DNA from: Arthrobacter crusticola
GTDB lineage: Bacteria; Actinomycetota; Actinomycetes; Actinomycetales; Micrococcaceae
NCBI RefSeq assembly: GCF_004357995.1
Contig: NZ_SMTK01000002.1
Span: 1 to 64,000 of the forward strand
Length of the DNA: 64,000 nt
Reading direction: 5' to 3'
Both the position numbers and the translations under genes were made by a program. Position 1 is the first letter of the stretch. The number at the start of each line of letters is the position of its first letter. The notes below the pieces were generated by a model. That model had not been told where the DNA came from. It ran no database searches and was given only the letters and a program-made list of their open reading frames with translations. Shown here piece after piece: positions 17,820 through 26,067 of the stretch.

Positions 17820-17955
17820 TCAGCGTTCCTCAAGATACGGTCCCCACCACAGGTTCCATTGTCCAGATAGGCGCCGCTTTCTCCGCCTCGGGCGCGTATT
17901 GGCTTCGTCACATTGCAAAGGACGGCTCGATGTGGTGCGGCCTGCGTCCGCGGTA

Positions 17956-17993
17956 CCCGAAAGCGACGGCGGCGCCCGAAAGCGACGGCGGCG
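17956..17993. repeat. Perfect 19-bp tandem repeat, two copies
   Basis: CCCGAAAGCGACGGCGGCG occurs at 17956-17974 and again, identical, at 17975-17993. Confidence 0.9.
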
Positions 17994-18001
17994 CCCGGTT
18001 T

Positions 18002-18039
18002 ATCGGGTGAGCCGGTCGCAATCGGGTGCGCCGGTCGCG
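18002..18039. repeat. Second 19-bp tandem repeat, two near-identical copies
   Basis: ATCGGGTGAGCCGGTCGCA (18002-18020) is followed directly by a copy with two changes (18021-18039). The unit length equals that of the neighbouring repeat, but the sequence is unrelated. Confidence 0.85.
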
Positions 18040-18112
18040 CGTCGACGCCGTCACTACGACCAGCCCCACGGTACGGCCAATTCCGGTCAGGCTCCGGGCG
18101 GAAGCATGACGA

Positions 18113-18769
18113 TTAGCCAGCCAACCGCCCAGCGAAGTCGACCAAGGCGGCGGCAACCGCGCCCGGGTGGCTGAGGGCGGCATAGTGCCCGCCGTCGACC
18201 TCAACCGGCTCGATCCCCAGCCGCTCGCGCACCTGGCGCCTCATGAAGGAGGTCGGGAAGAGGTTGTCTTCCCGGCACAGGATGGCCAGCGTGGGCACCG
18301 CGGGGTGCCGGTCCGCCGGCCACGGCAGGGACATCCAGTCGCCCTGCTGATCCCGCTCACGCGCCCGTGCTTCGCGGGCAAGAGCATCAGGGACGCCATT
18401 GAAGTAGAGAACCTCGGGGTCGTCATCGACGCTCTCCAGGTCGTGCCCCGTAGCCGTCCACCAGTCGGCGAAGCTCTCACCGGGCAGTGGAATCATTCCG
18501 GCGAGATAGACGAGGCCGTCGGCGTCGAGATATTCACAGGCCAAAGGAGCGATGAAGCCACCGAGGGAATGCCCGACGACGATGACCTGCGGGGCGGCCG
18601 GCACAGCGGCGCCGATGACGGCGACATACTGCTCGAGCCCGGCGTCGGCATCCTCGATCGGCAGATCGACGGCAACGGCGTCGTGTCCCGCGCCTTCAAG
18701 AAGCGGACCAACCAGATGCCAGTCCCACGCAGTGGAACCGCCGCCGTGGAGGAGCACGAAAGTCGCCAT
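18113..18769 (-). CDS. Alpha/beta hydrolase
   Basis: 218 residues. Oxyanion-loop motif LLHGGGSTAWDWH at the N-terminus, nucleophile elbow GHSLGG (Ser near 69), a likely acid Asp in the CREDNLFP strand, and catalytic His in VDGGHYAALSHP. This matches the salicylate-esterase / EstC-like branch of small cytoplasmic hydrolases. Substrate unknown. It is followed on the left by repeats and no partner gene; the gene upstream is the phosphotransferase, 42 bases away on the same strand, so they may be co-transcribed. Confidence 0.88.
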   Translation of the reverse strand: MATFVLLHGGGSTAWDWHLVGPLLEGAGHDAVAVDLPIEDADAGLEQYVAVIGAAVPAAPQVIVVGHSLGGFIAPLACEYLDADGLVYLAGMIPLPGESFADWWTATGHDLESVDDDPEVLYFNGVPDALAREARARERDQQGDWMSLPWPADRHPAVPTLAILCREDNLFPTSFMRRQVRERLGIEPVEVDGGHYAALSHPGAVAAALVDFAGRLAG

Positions 18770-18811
18770 AGGATTCCCCGTTCCGACAACAGATAGATTC
18801 AGCGTCCCCGA

Positions 18812-19918
18812 TCAGGAAACCGAGGAGGCGGCCAGTTCGGCGATGAGGAAACGGGCCATATCGGCCCGTGCGGCGATCAGCCGGTGCAGGTGCTCGGAGT
18901 CCGGCCCGTCAAGCTCAGGGGGGAACAGGGCCGAGAGCCCGCTGACGATCGCGGTGGAGATGGCGAAGCCCCTCCGTACCAGTTCCCGGGGGAGGGGCGC
19001 CCCTTCATCCTGCAGTCCCCACAGATAGGCATCGAGACAACGAGGCGCGAGCTCAGGCAGGGCCGATCCGGGAAGCAGCCCCTCATTGACGAGTCCGGTC
19101 AGCAGTTGGCCGAGGTCGAAGCCGGCCGGGGCGGTGCCGAAGCTGCCCCAGTCGATGGCCACGACGCCATCGCGGCACTGCAGGAGGTTCTGGGGGCAGG
19201 CATCGCCGTGCGCGCGCGTGCGGGGGAGTGCCGACAGTTCCGAAAGGAGCGCGGGAAGCTGCCCGGTCAACGCGATCAAGTCCTCCTCGAGGCGGTCATC
19301 CACGCTGCCTTCGAAAGCGGGGTGGGAACGGGATGTCCCTGAACGAAGCCGAGGAATGAAGATGTGCTCGCCCGGCCCGAAGACGTAGTCGGCGAGGTCG
19401 CGATAGTTCCCGCGTGGCGCCCCCGCTGCTCCGGCCAAACGGCCGAGCAGGTAGGCCGTCCGGGCGAAACGGTCGGGGTCCCACTCAGCGTGCGGGTCGT
19501 GCCGAACGTCCTCCATCCAGATCGCCGTACTGTCCTCGTCAAGCTCCTCGATGTGGTGCACCCTGGGCAGCCGCAGTCCTTCGGGCAGGTACTGTCCCAG
19601 GCTGCCGGCGTAAACTTCGGCCTCGGTCCGCCAGGGATAGTGTTCGACGACGAACCCCCGCAGCTCCTCAGGGATCTGCTCAATCCCGGCCCAGCGCAGC
19701 GGAGTATGGATCACCTTGAGGATCGATGAGAAGGCGTGACGGTCCTCTCCCTCGCCCGCCGCGCCCTGCAATCGCCACAGCCCGGCCGTTGTCATGTTCG
19801 ACAGCGGGACGCCGAGGGGGACCAGCACATGGTCGTCCACGGGAAGCGGGCGGCACGCACCAACCGCCGACCCAGCCACCTTTGCCAAAGTCTCAGGGGA
19901 CGGCTGCACGTTCTGCAC
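18812..19918 (-). CDS. Aminoglycoside-phosphotransferase-family kinase
   Basis: 368 residues with an APH/choline-kinase fold. The Brenner loop HGDACPQNLL (catalytic Asp near 240) and metal site IDWGSFG near 257 are intact. The family phosphorylates small molecules such as aminoglycosides, choline, homoserine or macrolides; the substrate is not evident and the length is larger than resistance enzymes. ATG 19918 start. It probably forms a unit with the alpha/beta hydrolase downstream. Confidence 0.85.
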   Translation of the reverse strand: MQNVQPSPETLAKVAGSAVGACRPLPVDDHVLVPLGVPLSNMTTAGLWRLQGAAGEGEDRHAFSSILKVIHTPLRWAGIEQIPEELRGFVVEHYPWRTEAEVYAGSLGQYLPEGLRLPRVHHIEELDEDSTAIWMEDVRHDPHAEWDPDRFARTAYLLGRLAGAAGAPRGNYRDLADYVFGPGEHIFIPRLRSGTSRSHPAFEGSVDDRLEEDLIALTGQLPALLSELSALPRTRAHGDACPQNLLQCRDGVVAIDWGSFGTAPAGFDLGQLLTGLVNEGLLPGSALPELAPRCLDAYLWGLQDEGAPLPRELVRRGFAISTAIVSGLSALFPPELDGPDSEHLHRLIAARADMARFLIAELAASSVS

Positions 19919-20021
19919 AGGCCCATTGTCCCGCCTGGTCCGACGGCGGACAAGGCCGCGCGGCCATACTGCGGCTCACGCGGACGCGCGGGACCGTGGC
20001 TGGGCCCGAGGAAATTGGGAG

Positions 20022-20027
20022 TATTCT
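20022..20027 (+). promoter_or_regulatory. -10 box TATTCT, leaderless
   Basis: TATTCT, then CAGGCCC, then ATG 20035. The segment CTCAGGCCCATG is identical to that before copy A (11830). Confidence 0.55.
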
Positions 20028-20034
20028 CAGGCCC

Positions 20035-20493
20035 ATGGTGATCAGTGACGCCGACGCCCCTGCCGCGCCGGCCGGACCGGCAATGGGCATTCTGCTAAAG
20101 GGCATCGGTGCCGGCGCTGTCCTGGGCACTGCCTGCGGGGCCTTCTTGGCGTCCGGCGGGGGCGGAGCGGTGCTGCTCCCCGTGGGGGTATGTTTCGGAC
20201 TGGCCGCGGGGATCACCCTGGGGTTCCTTTGCAGCATGGCGGGGCTCGGACTCCATGACCTCGCGGAGCGCTATGTTCCGGGGTTGCGAACCGCAGCCGC
20301 GGCCGTCGGCGCAGCAGCGATGGTGCTCGTCTCGGCAGCGGCAATCCTCGCCCCTGCCGTCGACGTCCCCTTGGCCCTGCACGACGTTTGGCCCGTTCTG
20401 GTCCTGGCCCCAGCCGCTGCCATCTTGGCCGCCTGGCTCACCCGGCCGCTGCGGAGCAGCCCATCGCGGGCGGCCGGCCCGCCTGCGGGATGA
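20035..20493 (+). CDS. Unknown membrane protein, three-copy family, copy C
   Basis: 152 residues, four predicted helices. Shared signatures: ILLKGIGAGAVLG, LAERYVPGLRTAAAAVGAAA, VWPVLVLAPAAAILAAWLTRPLR. It lies 7.4 kb from copies A and B. A CPBP protease gene begins 20 bases downstream, probably in the same transcript. This context suggests a membrane role, perhaps as partner or substrate of the protease (inference). ATG 20035 is fixed by the leaderless -10 box. Confidence 0.75.
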   Translation: MVISDADAPAAPAGPAMGILLKGIGAGAVLGTACGAFLASGGGGAVLLPVGVCFGLAAGITLGFLCSMAGLGLHDLAERYVPGLRTAAAAVGAAAMVLVSAAAILAPAVDVPLALHDVWPVLVLAPAAAILAAWLTRPLRSSPSRAAGPPAG

Positions 20494-20512
20494 CGGCGTC
20501 GCGGGGAAAATA

Positions 20513-21289
20513 ATGGACCCACATGGAAGCCCAGATCAGGACACCGGTGGCGCAGGCGCAGTCCGCCGATTACCCGAAGGGGTGCAGGAGGCTCCGGAAG
20601 TGACCCTGAGGCAGGCCGGCTGGGCGATGCTCTTCGTGGGAATCTATGCCGCTGCCTTCCTCGGCGCGGTGCTGACGGTCGGGCTGTTCGGCGTCATTAC
20701 TTCCGTCGAAGCCCTTGTTGTTGTGTGCCTCTGCGGGGCGACCGCCGTCATTTTCCTCTCGCTGTACCTCCATCTTTTTCGGCGGAACCGCCTGAGCCTC
20801 GGTGATCTGGGGTTCCGGCGTCCCACGCGCCGGATGTTCCACCTGCTGTGGCAGATCCCCGTCTCAATGCTGGCCGCCGGAGCGCTGCAGGGGCTTTTCC
20901 TGGCTGCCCTCGCACCCTTGGGCGTGGACACCTCATCGGCTGGATCGTCCGACGACACCCTCACCGAGGCCATCACCGGAGTGCCCGCCGCGGTTTTTGT
21001 AATCGCATTTATCGTCATCGCCGTCCTCACCCCGCTGTGGGAGGAGGTGCTGTTCCGGGGCGCCTTCCTCAGCGGTTTCCTGAGGCGGTTCCGACCTTCC
21101 GCGGCCATCCTGCTCTCGGCTGCACTCTTTGCCGCCGTCCACCTCGTGCTGCTGACCTTTGCCTATCTCTTCGCACTCGGAGTGGCCCTGGCACTGCTTC
21201 AACGGTTCCACCGGAACCTCTGGGCGCCCGTACTGCTTCACGCGGCCAACAACGCGGTGGTCACGCTCGTGGCATTTTCGGTTGCCTAG
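20513..21289 (+). CDS. CPBP-family (Abi/CAAX) intramembrane protease
   Basis: 258 residues, about seven transmembrane helices. All three motif regions are present: EEVLFRG (EExxxR, near residue 180), FAAVHLVL and HAANNAVV near the C-terminus. These make up the glutamate/histidine active site of the CAAX protease and bacteriocin-processing family. Targets are unknown; in bacteria such proteins handle peptides, sigma-factor signalling or immunity. ATG 20513 follows GGGGA. It converges with the cold-shock-domain gene, and the two stop codons overlap at a CTAG. Confidence 0.88.
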   Translation: MDPHGSPDQDTGGAGAVRRLPEGVQEAPEVTLRQAGWAMLFVGIYAAAFLGAVLTVGLFGVITSVEALVVVCLCGATAVIFLSLYLHLFRRNRLSLGDLGFRRPTRRMFHLLWQIPVSMLAAGALQGLFLAALAPLGVDTSSAGSSDDTLTEAITGVPAAVFVIAFIVIAVLTPLWEEVLFRGAFLSGFLRRFRPSAAILLSAALFAAVHLVLLTFAYLFALGVALALLQRFHRNLWAPVLLHAANNAVVTLVAFSVA

Positions 21290-21684
21290 GGTGAAGCGTG
21301 GCCGTCGTCGTCGAAAGTGATGTGCAGGTGGCTCTCGTAGGGTCGGCTTGAAGGAACCCCGCGGGCGCGCAACCGGGCGGGATTGTCGTCGCCGGTCGTG
21401 AACCGCAGCTCTTCCTCAACGGGCAGATTCGTTGAGGCTCCGCCTTCCTCCGCGCGGTCGGGCCGGACACCCGGGGACCACACCCGGGTGGCGTAGAAAC
21501 GATACCCGTCCTTCTCGACCCGTTCGTAGTCCATTTCGAGGAGCTGACCCTCTTCCAGATCCCGGAAACCGCTTTCGGCGGCTGCACTGAAGTGCACCCA
21601 GCACCCGCCGGGGGTTTCTGGAGAGGAAATCACTCCCCACCCTTCCTCGGCCGACCAGTACGAAACTTCTCCCAGCGCCGCCAT
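21286..21684 (-). CDS. Cold-shock-domain protein with a long C-terminal extension
   Basis: 132 residues. The first ~65 form a cold-shock domain (GEVSYWSAEEGWGVISSPE, VHFSAAAESGFRDLEEGQ), a nucleic-acid-binding OB fold. The RNP1-like segment is EEGWGVI and the RNP2-like segment is CWVHFS, with aromatic positions altered from the usual GFGFI/VFVHF. The remaining ~65 residues are an unassigned extension ending in HLHITFDDDGHASP. ATG 21684 is set by TATGAT seven bases upstream. Probably an RNA chaperone or transcription modulator, but not a standard 67-residue Csp. Confidence 0.8.
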   Translation of the reverse strand: MAALGEVSYWSAEEGWGVISSPETPGGCWVHFSAAAESGFRDLEEGQLLEMDYERVEKDGYRFYATRVWSPGVRPDRAEEGGASTNLPVEEELRFTTGDDNPARLRARGVPSSRPYESHLHITFDDDGHASP

Positions 21685-21691
21685 GGAGAGA

Positions 21692-21697
21692 ATCATA
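21692..21697 (-). promoter_or_regulatory. -10 box TATGAT, leaderless
   Basis: TATGAT on the minus strand, seven bases before the cold-shock-domain gene's ATG, with no ribosome site between. Confidence 0.6.
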
Positions 21698-21890
21698 GGG
21701 CGCACCGCGCCCGTCGCTGGTGGGTTACAGTACTTTTCAAACGTCATCGACTGGATCCCGGTCCAGGGGTCGAGCTCGGGCCAACACCCCGCCGTTCCAC
21801 TAGGCCGCTCCATTGCCCCTGATCGGGCGCTCTGTGCGTACCAGCCGCAGGCCCGGATCCATCCACCATCCCAGCAACCGAGAGCCGACC

Positions 21891-22337
21891 ATGACCGATA
21901 TCCATGGCCCATCAGCGGGGAATCGGAATCGAGCCCGCCGAAGTGCGTCCCTTTCCATCGGTGTGACGGCGCTTCTTGCAAGCGCCGTGCTCACCGGCTG
22001 CTCGCCCTCGGGCGAGGTGATCGACGCCGACTACGCCCAGGTCTGCCAGGACCGCACCACCCAGGAGCGGGTCGAGGACAGCAAGTGCAGCGAGGAAGGC
22101 CGGTCCTCCGGCGTCTACGGGTGGTACTTCTTCGCCATGGGGGCGCGCAGCGCGGCCATCAGCAGGTCCATTCCTCCCGTCGGGTCGCAGCTTGCAGGCG
22201 GCGTCACCACGGTTCCTGCTGGTGCTTCGACTCGAAGCGGACTGCCCGCCTCGGGGTCTTCGGCGGTAAGCCGGGGCGGTTTTGGCGACAGTGCCAAGTC
22301 GGGCAGCGGCGGCCGCTCGGGAAGCATGGGGGGCTGA
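21891..22337 (+). CDS. Lipoprotein, YgiB/DUF1190-like by context
   Basis: 148 residues. A basic N-terminus (NRNRARRS), a hydrophobic stretch and the lipobox LTGC (LLASAVLTGCSPSG) give a lipid-anchored exported protein. Two more cysteines (VCQDRTT, SKCSEEG) and a Gly/Ser-rich tail follow. It ends one base before the ATP-grasp gene, the same arrangement as ygiB-ygiC in enterobacteria. The sequence match to YgiB itself is weak, so the family name rests mainly on context. ATG 21891 follows GAGAG. Confidence 0.7.
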   Translation: MTDIHGPSAGNRNRARRSASLSIGVTALLASAVLTGCSPSGEVIDADYAQVCQDRTTQERVEDSKCSEEGRSSGVYGWYFFAMGARSAAISRSIPPVGSQLAGGVTTVPAGASTRSGLPASGSSAVSRGGFGDSAKSGSGGRSGSMGG

Positions 22338-22338
22338 G

Positions 22339-23520
22339 GTGAAACGCATCCCCTCCGTTCCGCGCCCTGACTGGAAACAGAAGATCGAAAGCCAGGGCCT
22401 CGTCTTTTCGACGACGGTCCTGCCCGATGGCTCCTCAATCGAGTACTGGAACGAAAGCGCTTTCTACCAGTTCGACCTGGCCGAAGTCGAGATGCTCGAA
22501 AAGGTCACCGAGGAACTGCATGGCATGTGCATCGAGGCCGCCCGTTACCTTGCAACCGGGGCTATGGGCACCATCGGCATCGGTCCGGAGGCCCTGAAGC
22601 TGGCAGCCAGCTCCCTCTCGCGCAGTGAACCCGCCGTCTACGGGCGCTTCGACTTCGCCTACGACGGCGTGAACCCGCCCAAGATGCTCGAATACAACGG
22701 CGATACCCCCACCGGCCTGATCGAAGCGTCGATCGCACAGTGGTACTGGCTGCAGGACGTGATGCCCCACAAGGACCAGTGGAACGGCATCCACGAAGCC
22801 CTTGTCCGGGCGTGGGAAAAGCAGCGTGGAGGCCTCGATGGAGCAAGGCTGCACGTGGCCCACACCGAAGTCGAAGAGTCGGGCGAAGACTGGATGACCG
22901 CCGCATACATGCTCGATGTCGCCAACCAGGCGGGGTGGGAGACCGTCGGCATCAACATGAGCGACATCGGCTGGAACGCCCGCACCAAGCGGTTCGTCGA
23001 CCTTGACGAGAACGTCATCAGCAGCATCTTCAAGCTGTATCCGTGGGAACACATGATGAAGGAGGACTTCGGCAGGAACATCCGCGAATGGCCGGTGATG
23101 ACCCGATGGTATGAACCAGCGTGGAAAATGTTCCTCTCGAACAAGGCGCTCCTTGCCGCGCTCTGGCATCTCTACCCCGGGCACCCGAACCTCCTGCCGT
23201 CCTACCTGGACAGCCCCCACGGAATGGAGGAATGGGTAGCCAAACCCCTTCACGGACGCGAAGGGGACAATATCCGCATCCATGCCAAGGGGGTCGAGCT
23301 CGAACAGCCCGGAGACTACGGTGCCGAAGGTTGGTGCTACCAGGCCTGGAGCCCCCTGCCCGACTTCGACGGCAATCACCCGGTCCTCGGGTCCTGGATT
23401 GTCGACGGAGAAGCGGTCGGTGTGGGCATCCGCGAATCGGACGGGTACATCACCGACTACTTCTGCCGCTTCGTCCCCAATGTCATCGATGCCCCCGCCC
23501 CGGTCCTTGGCAGGGCCTGA
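22339..23520 (+). CDS. Glutathionylspermidine-synthase-like ATP-grasp protein (YgiC type)
   Basis: 393 residues, the usual size of the YgiC/YjfC branch. Typical segments are PRPDWKQKIESQG, YWNESAFYQF, PKMLEYNGDTPTGLIEAS (ATP-grasp region), LYPWEHMMKEDF and KPLHGREGDNI. The fold makes C-N bonds with ATP. The true substrate in this branch is unknown, and the N-terminal amidase of glutathionylspermidine synthase is missing. GTG 22339 starts one base after the lipoprotein stop behind a GGGGGG tract, so the two are coupled. Confidence 0.88.
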   Translation: MKRIPSVPRPDWKQKIESQGLVFSTTVLPDGSSIEYWNESAFYQFDLAEVEMLEKVTEELHGMCIEAARYLATGAMGTIGIGPEALKLAASSLSRSEPAVYGRFDFAYDGVNPPKMLEYNGDTPTGLIEASIAQWYWLQDVMPHKDQWNGIHEALVRAWEKQRGGLDGARLHVAHTEVEESGEDWMTAAYMLDVANQAGWETVGINMSDIGWNARTKRFVDLDENVISSIFKLYPWEHMMKEDFGRNIREWPVMTRWYEPAWKMFLSNKALLAALWHLYPGHPNLLPSYLDSPHGMEEWVAKPLHGREGDNIRIHAKGVELEQPGDYGAEGWCYQAWSPLPDFDGNHPVLGSWIVDGEAVGVGIRESDGYITDYFCRFVPNVIDAPAPVLGRA

Positions 23521-23565
23521 AGTCGAGCTCCTGAGGGCCGGCCGGGTGCCGCCGTCGTCCAGCGG

Positions 23566-24306
23566 CTAGAGCGCTGCCACCACCATTCCGACGGCTCGCC
23601 AGGCGAGAAACCAGGAGCCGCCGATCACCGCGGTGAACAGGAACAGCCATACGGCGGAGGGGATGACGGTTCGCCGGGAGAGCAGGTACGCGTCCGAGGT
23701 TTCAAGTCTGTGCCGGTGCCGGAGATGCACCAGAGTGACGTTGAGCAGGTCGCGTACCGAGCCCACCAGGAGGGCCAGCCCGAGTCCGACGACGATGTGC
23801 CCGGTGAACACCGGTGGGACGAAGAGCATCAGCCCGACGGCGGCGGCGATGGTGCCGAGGAGGATCAGCAGGCCCCCGGCGTTCCGGATGAAAAGGACGG
23901 TCAGCACAAGGACGAGGGTTCCGGCCGACATCGCGGCCGGCCCCCACCCGGTAAGGCCGGCCCAGACGAGGCCGGCCCCGACCACCGCCGGAACGGGGTA
24001 GCCCCAGAACCCCGACCACACCGTCCGGAGCCCGCTTCGGCCAAAGGAGGTGGTTCTGCCGGAGTGGTCGAGCCTCAGGGTGATGCCGGTGATCCTGTGC
24101 CCCACCATCAGGGCTGAAAATGCATGCCCGAGCTCGTGTACGACCGTCGACACCAGGCCGAACCACCGCCAGGTGGCCCGCGGAACCGACAGCGCTGCCG
24201 CTCCGGCAAGGATGAGTACCAGTTCTATCGACGACACCACCGGAGCCTGACCCCGCGCAAAGGTGCCCAGAAACCATTCACCGAAGGTGCTCAACCGCCC
24301 GCCCAT
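23566..24306 (-). CDS. M50-family membrane metallopeptidase-like protein
   Basis: 246 residues, about six transmembrane helices. The zinc motif HELGH (near residue 57, in STVVHELGHAFSAL) is intact. The second metal ligand typical of site-2 proteases may be the Asp in SVRDLLNVTL. This matches the M50B-like proteins of actinobacteria. Substrate unknown. No anti-sigma or signalling partner is adjacent. Confidence 0.8.
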   Translation of the reverse strand: MGGRLSTFGEWFLGTFARGQAPVVSSIELVLILAGAAALSVPRATWRWFGLVSTVVHELGHAFSALMVGHRITGITLRLDHSGRTTSFGRSGLRTVWSGFWGYPVPAVVGAGLVWAGLTGWGPAAMSAGTLVLVLTVLFIRNAGGLLILLGTIAAAVGLMLFVPPVFTGHIVVGLGLALLVGSVRDLLNVTLVHLRHRHRLETSDAYLLSRRTVIPSAVWLFLFTAVIGGSWFLAWRAVGMVVAAL

Positions 24307-24379
24307 TTACTCATGCCGGTCAGCCTAGCGCCTGCCGGCGGGGAACCGGTCGGCGGGGGATCGGACGGCGGATCGACGC

Positions 24380-25342
24380 CTAGGTGGTTCGGACCGTGGA
24401 GGACCGGCCGGCGCGAAGGATGACCGCGATCGCTGCTGCCGCTGCGACGAACAGCCCCGTAGCGGCGGTGGCGGTCACCGGACCCGGTTGGACGATAGAT
24501 TCACCGGCAAGGGCCTGAAGTGTGAGCACCACAAGCGTTCCGGCGTACAGCAGCGACAGGACGATGACGATACCCAGTCGAACTCCCTCGGGCCGGAGAA
24601 CCGGGAGCCTGCGGGCAGCCGATGCCAACGCGAGCGCCGCGATCGGCAGTAGCTGCAGGGCGTGCATCCCCACGAAGTGCGGGACCCGCAGGTCGCCGCC
24701 CACGGTGCTCCATCCCAGCAGGAACAGCCCGGGACCGCCGTCGGGCACGCCGACGGCGTGGGCTCCGGCCACCCCCTGGAAATCCTCGAGCTGGGCACTG
24801 GTGGGTGAGGTCATGAAGTATGCAACACCCATACCGGCCAGGCCAAGGACGACCCCGGCCCGGACCGCCCACGAGACCGTGCGGTCGCCGAGCCGGCTGA
24901 GGGCCAGGAGAATGCCGACGAGCAGCGTGGCAAGCCAGACCACCACAATCGAAAGCGCCATGACCCCCCACAGGGTGGCGTGAAGCGGAGTCGAGACGTT
25001 GAAGTGGCTCGTGGTACCGAACAGCACGGCGCCGACAATGACGACCATTTCGGCAGCGAGCGCAGCGGCCGCCGCGGTGGCCGTCCACCAGGCGAGTCTC
25101 CGTCCGCGGGTGAGAAGGCCCATGAGCCAGGCAAGTGTGAGGGCGTAGATGAAAATCGACAGGGCGAACTTCAGTGGTTTGGCCCACGCCGGAGCGCCGG
25201 TGATTTCGCGGGGATCGAGGATCAGCCCCAGCAGGCTGATGACGGCAAGCAGGGCCATGGCCCCGGCGAGGACAAGCAGCGGGCGGTGCCACGTCAGCGA
25301 GGCACGGATGGGACGCGGGGAATCCGGGATGAGCAGTTCCAT
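24380..25342 (-). CDS. Membrane protein under MerR control, 320 aa
   Basis: Eight or so predicted helices (for example LLVLAGAMALLAVISLLGLIL and LALSIFIYALTLAWLMGLL). Conserved-looking loops DPREITGAPAWAKPLKFALS and VPHFVGMHALQLLP suggest a defined family I cannot name. It starts 29 bases after the MerR gene on the same strand, so it is probably its main target. It may be a transporter or a membrane stress protein (inference). Confidence 0.68.
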   Translation of the reverse strand: MELLIPDSPRPIRASLTWHRPLLVLAGAMALLAVISLLGLILDPREITGAPAWAKPLKFALSIFIYALTLAWLMGLLTRGRRLAWWTATAAAAALAAEMVVIVGAVLFGTTSHFNVSTPLHATLWGVMALSIVVVWLATLLVGILLALSRLGDRTVSWAVRAGVVLGLAGMGVAYFMTSPTSAQLEDFQGVAGAHAVGVPDGGPGLFLLGWSTVGGDLRVPHFVGMHALQLLPIAALALASAARRLPVLRPEGVRLGIVIVLSLLYAGTLVVLTLQALAGESIVQPGPVTATAATGLFVAAAAAIAVILRAGRSSTVRTT

Positions 25343-25371
25343 GATGTCTCCAAGGTGATCAGGGAGATGCG

Positions 25372-26001
25372 TTAGGGAGCGGTTTCGGTGCTCCTGGAGG
25401 GGTAGCGCTGACTGGAGAAGTGCTCCTGCGCAGCGCGGCGGAGGGCGGCGAGGAGGGCATCGCCGAGCACGGTGCCGATCACGACGGTCTCGGCTTTGGC
25501 CAGCCGGCCCTCCCGGCGGTCAATCAGGTCGATATCGGCTTCGCCGATGATCTCGGCCGCTTTGCGGTAGCTTTCCCGCCACGCGCCGTCGGCCTCAAGC
25601 CCGGCATCGGCCATGGCCCTCAGTGCTTTCGCCACGCCGAAACGGCCGGGGCCGTCGTGGTAGGTCAGGCCGGCGAGAAAATCGTCCGCGCGGGCAAGGT
25701 CGGCGTCGCTGAGGTCGGTTCCGTCGACGTCGGGTGAGGCCGCGCGCTGGGCGAGGCCGAAGGTCCAGTTCAGCGGCAGGTCGGAGTCGATGGCGTCAAG
25801 GACGGTCTTGGCCGAAGCGACAGAGAGTCCGCCCACCTGGGTGAGCGTGCGGATGATCCCGAGGCGCCGCACATGGGCTTCCGAGTAGGCCGCCTGATTG
25901 GCATGGGTCTTGGCTCCTGGAGGGAGGAGGCCCTCGCGCAGGTACAGCTTGATCGTGGGCTGGGAGACGCCGCTGGCGGCACTCAGCTGCGAGATCTTCA
26001 T
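25372..26001 (-). CDS. MerR-family transcriptional regulator
   Basis: 209 residues. The N-terminal winged helix (MKISQLSAASGVSQPTIKLYLREGLLPP, then YSEAHVRRLGIIRTL) is a MerR domain. The C-terminal ~130 residues are helical, without the cysteine set of metal sensors, so a small-molecule effector is likely. Direct repeats upstream (26015-26041) are probable binding sites. First gene of an operon with the membrane protein at 24380-25342. Confidence 0.87.
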   Translation of the reverse strand: MKISQLSAASGVSQPTIKLYLREGLLPPGAKTHANQAAYSEAHVRRLGIIRTLTQVGGLSVASAKTVLDAIDSDLPLNWTFGLAQRAASPDVDGTDLSDADLARADDFLAGLTYHDGPGRFGVAKALRAMADAGLEADGAWRESYRKAAEIIGEADIDLIDRREGRLAKAETVVIGTVLGDALLAALRRAAQEHFSSQRYPSRSTETAP

Positions 26002-26014
26002 AATGGATAGTTTA

Positions 26015-26041
26015 GGTATCTATAGTGGTGGTGTCTATAGT
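26015..26041. promoter_or_regulatory. Direct repeat before the MerR gene
   Basis: GGTATCTATAGT (26015-26026) and GGTGTCTATAGT (26030-26041) differ at one base and are 15 bases apart start to start. The AT-rich stretch just upstream of the merR start is the likely promoter, so this looks like an autoregulatory site. Confidence 0.6.
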
Positions 26042-26067
26042 TTCGGACACCCTATCGGCCGGACCGC

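Larger units (their letters stand above)
17820..18112. other. Non-coding region with tandem repeats
   Basis: No supported gene in 293 bases. It contains the two pairs of 19-bp tandem repeats listed separately. Confidence 0.5.

Noticed and set aside
23553-23575. A tRNA D-arm-like sequence (GTCGTCCAGCGGCTAGAGC)
   Set aside because: No anticodon or T arm follows, and the segment overlaps the C-terminus of the M50 protein. Chance similarity.
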